From Pisaster brevispinus (Eukaryota; Echinodermata; Asteroidea; Forcipulatida; Asteriidae): a stretch of DNA of 64,000 nucleotides. Made by a program: the position numbers and the translations under genes. Of this stretch, positions 24,701-31,500 are shown one piece after another. The notes beneath the pieces are model-generated. The model did no database searches and was not told the DNA's origin. It saw nothing but the letters and a program-made list of their open reading frames with translations. Each line of letters begins with the position of its first letter. The stretch's first letter is position 1. The stretch lies in contig JAMKCF010000019.1 in assembly GCA_023634235.1 (NCBI GenBank), forward strand, positions 6,575,947-6,639,946, given 5' to 3'.

Positions 24701-27700
24701 CGAAAGTTCTTGTTGTTCTAGCTGTTGTGTTGTTGCCTTTGATTGGGAGTCATTTACAATATTATTTCCGATATCACAAGTTAGCCTAGTGGTAGTGGTA
24801 GGCCTACATGTAGTTGTTTTGTTGAGCCTTGATCTTTTTTTTGCAGATCTTTTCACCGAACGCCGGTATCTTTTTACAGCAGAATCGTTTGAAGTGTCTG
24901 TAACACTGCTGGACGAGTGGCCCATGGCGACTGTAGGTGCCCAGTCTGGGTTAGTTTGTTCATACAACTTTGCTGGCTCTCCTACAAAAAAATCATAAAG
25001 AAACAAAAAAACTATAAATAAATAAAATAATTTAAAAAATACAAGAGGAATTGCCAAATTGGTTTTATCATTTTGTATCTTGAAACGGACAACAATATGT
25101 ATTTCAATTTTCAGTGGGCTACTGTGAAATAATTAGAAGCTAAACATCAATTGTCCCTGAAAATTGTGAGCAATGAGAAGCACATGGGCTAAGACTAGAG
25201 TAAGACTGAGAGTGTAAAGTTTGTACTCTAATAATAAAACTTGCTGAATGGAATGAAGGCTAAGTCTGGTCCTGTCGAGTGTTGACACTGAAAATCCTAA
25301 TCAAAAACATATGGAACATGTATCATTATAAATAATCATGGAACACACTTGGGAGGATGCGCCCTACTTCATGACCATGGACGGTAAATAGCCTAGGCCT
25401 AAATTTAAATTAAGTACTAGTACTACTACTAGTACCATGGAGGAGAGAACACTTATTCCTCCATGGTATACAGTACTATTGGCCATGCTATGGTCAGGTA
25501 ATTCATGGACGGGTGTGTACAAAACAACTCCCGGTGGTGTCCCCCGCCCCTCCTTCTCTCTCTCTTTCGAGCAGTCTGCCGCCTTCTTTTGAAGTTCATA
25601 GGGTCAAATTCCGGAGGCAGCCGCCACTTTAATCCCCCCAAATTAAAAATTTTTTGGGTCCTACCTTGATGAAAGTGCAGTGAACAGACGTGTACATTCT
25701 TCACTTGCCCGTTGGTTACATTATCACGGCAAATATTTGTGAGCCATTTCTCTCGCCTGCATCTTGAAATATCCCGAGTTTGGTCGCCTTGGTGGTTGAT
25801 TATACTCGGAAGATTAAAATATCTTACATTATTATCCTTCTTGGATCGTTTGCCGCAGCCGTAGACACTACAAAATCTCCCCATGGTGTGGGTGCATCCA
25901 TGGAGGCAGGACTACCTCCATCCATGGTGCATCGAACTTAAATTTGTGTATCGTCTCTTGTCGTCGTGTACTATGTGCGGTGGTGTGGTGGATGGGCGGG
26001 TACGTACATCCCCATGTACATGTACTTGTAAAACACACACAGTGTGCCCGCCTCCCGGCCCTGTCATGGCGGCGTATAGTGGTTGCCATGGGGGTCACGT
26101 GACTGTGCAAAGCCTCTATTGGTTGTACACAGGACACTTTATCAACAGAAACTCCCATGATTGACAATTAGTTATCTAGACACTCAAAGGTAAGGCCTAT
26201 ACAAATCGTGGATTGACAAAAGTTACGTCAATGATGCACAAAAACCAAAGTGAACGATCGCGAAGAATTTGTTTTGTATAAGTATAAAGACCACATGCAG
26301 TTGTGTTTTGTGTGACGCAAGCTGATTGGCCGGTGGCAATGATGTGACGCGGCTTTGGCCAATAGTGTTTAAGTTTACATGTACATGTATGCAATACTGT
26401 AAATCTTAATAGGCAGCTGTGCACTTGCGTGCACTTGCCTGCACAATGCAGTTTCGTGAATCTTTCTCTTCCCACATGCCTTTGATACTAAACTGCGCTA
26501 CGAAACAGGCAGGCTAGCTGTGCTTTTAAGGCACATTGCGCCGCACCATGATCGCACTGGCCATACCAGTATCGGTGCCGTGCTGCCTTTGGTATGATCG
26601 TTTGTGAAAATTACAGACACAAATGGTATGGTAATGCTTGATTTTAACTTTACGACGTTATTTTATTTAACAAATTATGAAGCCGGAAATATATGCCAAG
26701 GCATGCGTAATAGAGGGATCAGGCATGTGATTTTTCGCCCTCGTGAGGAAGCTTTTAGGCGTGCCGTGGCATGCGAGTGCACGCCTCAAATCAGAAGGAC
26801 TGCAGTCAGACCCGGGGAGTTTCTGGCTATCCAGCCAGATTTATTAAACCTTAGAATCTTGAACTCTTAAAAAAGCAATCTCTTAGAACAAGGTAAATTT
26901 ATGTCTTACAAAAATTGTCGAGGAAGATAACTTGGTGGTTTGGCTGCAGGGTAGTATGAGTAAGGCCAGAGGGTGCTGTCAGTTAGGGAAAACGCATTAG
27001 TAGTGGCTCTGTGGGCAAGTACATGTACATGTATATGTAGAAGTAAAGAAGACAGTCAATACACATACCTCGATATTCACAATGTTGTTGTTAGCAAGTC
27101 CAAGTACTTCTAGATACTGAAGATGACTGATGTGAGTTATCTGACTGATACAGTTGCTGTATAAGTGCAGTATGGTCATCTTATTACATGCATCTAAACC
27201 TTCAATCACCTTGAAATAAAACAATACACATTAATACACATGAATATGAAAATTGTACTGTATCAATTACAATTCCTCTAGAATGAAAATCAGTTCTGTG
27301 GTAACCTGTGGTAAAGGTATGTTAGTACATAATGCTGTGGTTTTGGTTGAATGGTATTACCCAGCCCTACATGTACATGTATGACTCTTCCTCTGTGCTG
27401 TGCACAGTTACAGAGTCCCAGATATAAGATTCAGTTTCCGGAGCAGAACATTTTCAGAGCTCCATAATTCAAATCTTACCCGTAAGAAGCTACTAATCTC
27501 ACCAGATTAACATGTGAAGGATTGGACAGGACCCCAGAGTCTGGCAAATCTACCTGAGGTGGCATATGTATGTTAACAATATAGTACCAACATATCTGTT
27601 GTAGAACTCATGCTCACCGGACACTGAACTACTAACAGTTGTCTTGAGACCCCACTACCTTCCTAGAGAGTTTAACAACATTTTTGTGACAACTGTTTAT

Positions 27701-28500
27701 ATTAGCCCCTCTGCAGTTGCAGACATTGCCTCATCTAAAATTGCCAAACTTATAAATAATCTTGAAACACAGGCTTCAATGCAGTGAAGCTTGTTTTAGG
27801 AGACTTTAATCACTGTGAAGTTGAGAATATACTTCTTCACTATGACCAATACATGGTAAGGTTCCAACTAGGAAAGATACAATTTTAGATAAATGTTACG
27901 GCAACATCAGAAATGTTTACAAGGCACATGGAAAAGCAGGTCTCGGCCTCTCGGATCACAACAACATTATTCATCTTCTTCCCATTTAAAAACAAATATT
28001 GAAACAACATAACATGTCATCGTTAGAACCAGAGAGTGGACAAGAGAAAACACTGCTACCCATCCCAGGATGTTTTGAATGAACTGACTGGGATGAAACT
28101 ACAGAAGCAGTGGGCGACTACCTAAAGTTAGTTTTGTGAAAAATTTACTATGGCAGATTTTTCAAAAGATGAAAGAAATGAAAGCCTGAAATTCAGACCA
28201 TGTTGTTTTCATCAGTGATAGCTCTACAGCTTTTTATGTGGTATTATAAACTATGAGGTACCTGATATGTTATCAATATCATACACAATATTGACCACCG
28301 ATAACTTTCAACTAAAATGAGATTTGGAGTCTCGACATCAGTTTTTTTGACGGACTACAATTACCACTTGGATTTAGAGTCCATTATTAAATGATAACTT
28401 TTTAAAATTTTGCAGGGGTATATATTTTTTCTTTAGCATGCGCAGGTAGTAGGGGCTGTTGACAAATACTTTACAGCCCCAGCCCCCCCCCAAAAAAAAA

Positions 28501-28543
<43 letters not shown>

Positions 28544-31500
28544 AAAATTTACTATTAAAAAATAATAATTTGCGAAGTCGTAAGGGAGGCCTAGGCCAGG
28601 CTCGGCTTTCAAAGGCCTGCTGAACTGCAACTTTCGTTACCTTCTCTTATTCAGCACATAAAACATTTCATGTACATTAAACACATAGGGCCTACATGTA
28701 CAATTAAACAAGTTACTGTGAGGATATGTGTTTTATTTACGTATGCACAGAGCCCCTTTAACTCTTGTCGCCGGGCAGAACCTTGTCACTTACCTGTTTG
28801 TATAAGTTCATTGTGAAAATATAGAACCCCAATGACTTCATCATGGGCAAAATTGTAGTTCTATCTCTCTATGATGAGGATTGCAACCCTTAAGGGACCC
28901 TTTTGGCAACAATTAGTATTTTTATAGACATTCATTGTTATATCAATAATCTGAGGTTGCCTTCGTTGTTGCGAAACTGTTGACAAACAAGCGCATAGAT
29001 ACATTAGTTCGTTTAGTGATTTGGCTGAGCTGTTCCAGTTTCGCTCACGATGAAGGCAGGGCTTGAGTCGGGTAAGAGACCAATTTTTGCCTATTTTCTC
29101 GCTTAAATACTGATCTACAAATACTCTGTCATATTTGATAAGTTGAAATAGTTATCAGTGGTCACGTAGGTGGGTCATTATGAGCATTAGAATTGCGGGA
29201 TTATAAGAAATAATAGTGTTTCTTCACGGCCTTGTGCGTTCTATTTTTAGAGTAGGTGTATCGTTTAATACAGCGTAGCTTCACATTGTAAGCCTCGTAT
29301 GGGTGTGTGTATACGGCAGGCGTTGTTTTACATTTTGCTTCATAGCTGTGTGCGTGTGTGCGTGTGTGCACGGGCGTTGTTATACATTTAGCTTCATGGC
29401 TGTGTGTACGGTTGTACGCATTGAATGCACGGTGTATTACAGTACTGTTGCATGTGACTTTTGTCAATACTGTTTAATAATGCTCATGGTGATTTCTCCT
29501 CAGTAGTTTTAGTTTTCATTGAAGAGAAATTTATGTACTATATATTCATAGGTACTATCATATCCTAAAGCCACAGAGACTAGGCTAGCCACCAGCGAGA
29601 CCTTACCACACTGGGATGAGATCCAAGTGTCGGGTGAGTCCTTTTACTAAAATTAATACAATTTATTACTGGGCCTATTAGATGATATTGTATCCATTTG
29701 TCATTTGAATAGACTGTGATATCACACACTTATGTGAGTCATTGTGTATCCTATTGCAGGGGTTTTGGTTTATCCATCACAACACTTAATTTTCAAATAA
29801 AGAAGACTGCGTTGAGCATTGAAAGTGTACAACAGGTGTCCGTGTGTTACTTCCTTTATATCCTTCAAGGGATTACTCCCTACAAGTTGAGAAGCTTTAC
29901 CTCAACCAATCATCTCCACAACACCGTGGATTTACTACATTACAAACTAATATTGGAGCATTTTTACCTTTACTTTGCACTCACAAATCCATAGCTCTGT
30001 CAACTGTAAGCAGGTAGACAGTCCCTCAATCTTAGTGATATCCTGACCCATTAGGATCAAGATGCTCAAATTGGGAAAATTCTTCATTCCTGAAATACGG
30101 TGATAACCAGAGAAGAACATCTCCAAAGATGTAACCGGATCACTACCTCCCTGATCCAGCTTGCTATACTTGACTCCATTTACAGAACACTGAAATCAAG
30201 AATGTTCAAAATATTCAAGTTATCAAAAGATCTATAAATTACAGTAAGTAATACATAAGTAACTTTGGGGGGGGGGGGGGGGGGAGTCTTGTCAAAATCG
30301 TTCCTGGATATGTTGAGGAAAGTTTTCCCCAACAACAACATTTTTGCAGTGCTCTCTTGAACAGCCACTGACATTATTTTGTACTGGAATTGAGTTTAAT
30401 CCAAGACAGAGACAATGTGACTCGCGTGGACATGCAATAAGGATGCCATTAAAGGAGAAAAGTTGTTTTCTCATCATATCTTACAAGATCTATGTTTACC
30501 AACAATACAAAGGAGAAACTGTTGGGCACAGTATCTTCAAGTTGCCTTCAAAATTGTATACAAAATTGAGGTTCACTTCATTGTGTACTGGTCAAGTGAT
30601 TTACATGTAGATAAAATTTGTCAGACTGCCTTTGTATTGACATGAGTTATATGTTCTAAATTTGAAGAAATTCCGGCGTGTTCTTTTGAAGATAGATAAA
30701 TAAATTTTATTTTGACCTCTGGTACCTTTCTGCAATGAGGTAGAATGCATCCTCAATCATGGTCTTCACTTGTCTACATTACAAAGAACATTTTCATCCA
30801 CTAAGACAATATTCAAATTTCCTACCACCTTGGCCCCGGAGCTCATATATAATTATTGGGAAGCTTTTTTCACTTTAACTTCTGGTTTGAGCCGGAAGAC
30901 TAGATCAAATGGGGGTCATTTCAGTGCAACTTTTGTTAAGTTTGTTATAAGCCATTTCACATGACATACATGCATTCAATGTGGAAATCCATTGTATGGT
31001 ACAGGAGTTTACCTTTAATTAAGTGTAATTTTGTGTAATTTGACACATGGTGATGCCATCATGACCTTTAGGCACATGTAAGAGAAAAGGTCTACATGTA
31101 TGTATGTGAGGAGTTTCAAATCTGTGTGAGCTTCACAAGTAAAGGAATTCTTTCCGAGAAGGTACATGTACAGTGAGAAGAAGAAGATGAACGGGAAAAA
31201 ATACAACAAAACAAAACTTTAGAATTTCTTTCCTTGATGGGAATTGATGGGATTTGAAGAGAATTGATCTTTAGCGCATGCAAATACAAGACCTGCAGCT
31301 TTGTTTTGAAGGCGCTGCACATACATGTCAGAGATCCACTTCCCTTGCACCGTACAATGAGCTGACATAGTCAATGCCTGAATACCAATGATCTGACATC
31401 ATTATGACATGCATCCTGAGTGAGTTACCAGTGTAAACGTTACAGATTGCGAATTTGAAAATTAATACTTTGCAGACTGTACTGATGTGACTGTTCATTA

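Larger units (their letters stand above)
19382..26116. mobile_element. ISL2EU-like DNA transposon with YqaJ nuclease gene, full length
   Basis: A 6735-bp cut-and-paste DNA transposon inserted in the LRRC9 intron between coding exons 3 and 4. It is bounded by 58-bp terminal inverted repeats (55/58 identical) and by TA on both sides (19380-19381 and 26117-26118). It carries two convergent spliced genes: SWIM-YqaJ-PHD on the plus strand and THAP-DDE transposase on the minus strand. A transposase of the IS5/PIF-Harbinger type together with a YqaJ-type nuclease is the hallmark of the eukaryotic ISL2EU group. The terminal inverted repeats, both gene structures and all catalytic motifs survive, but each gene has one lesion. 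Confidence 0.88.

Noticed and set aside
29201..29506. His/Thr-rich open frame
   Set aside because: It is a shadow of TG-rich repeated DNA in an intron of the candidate microgene; the two strands mirror each other.
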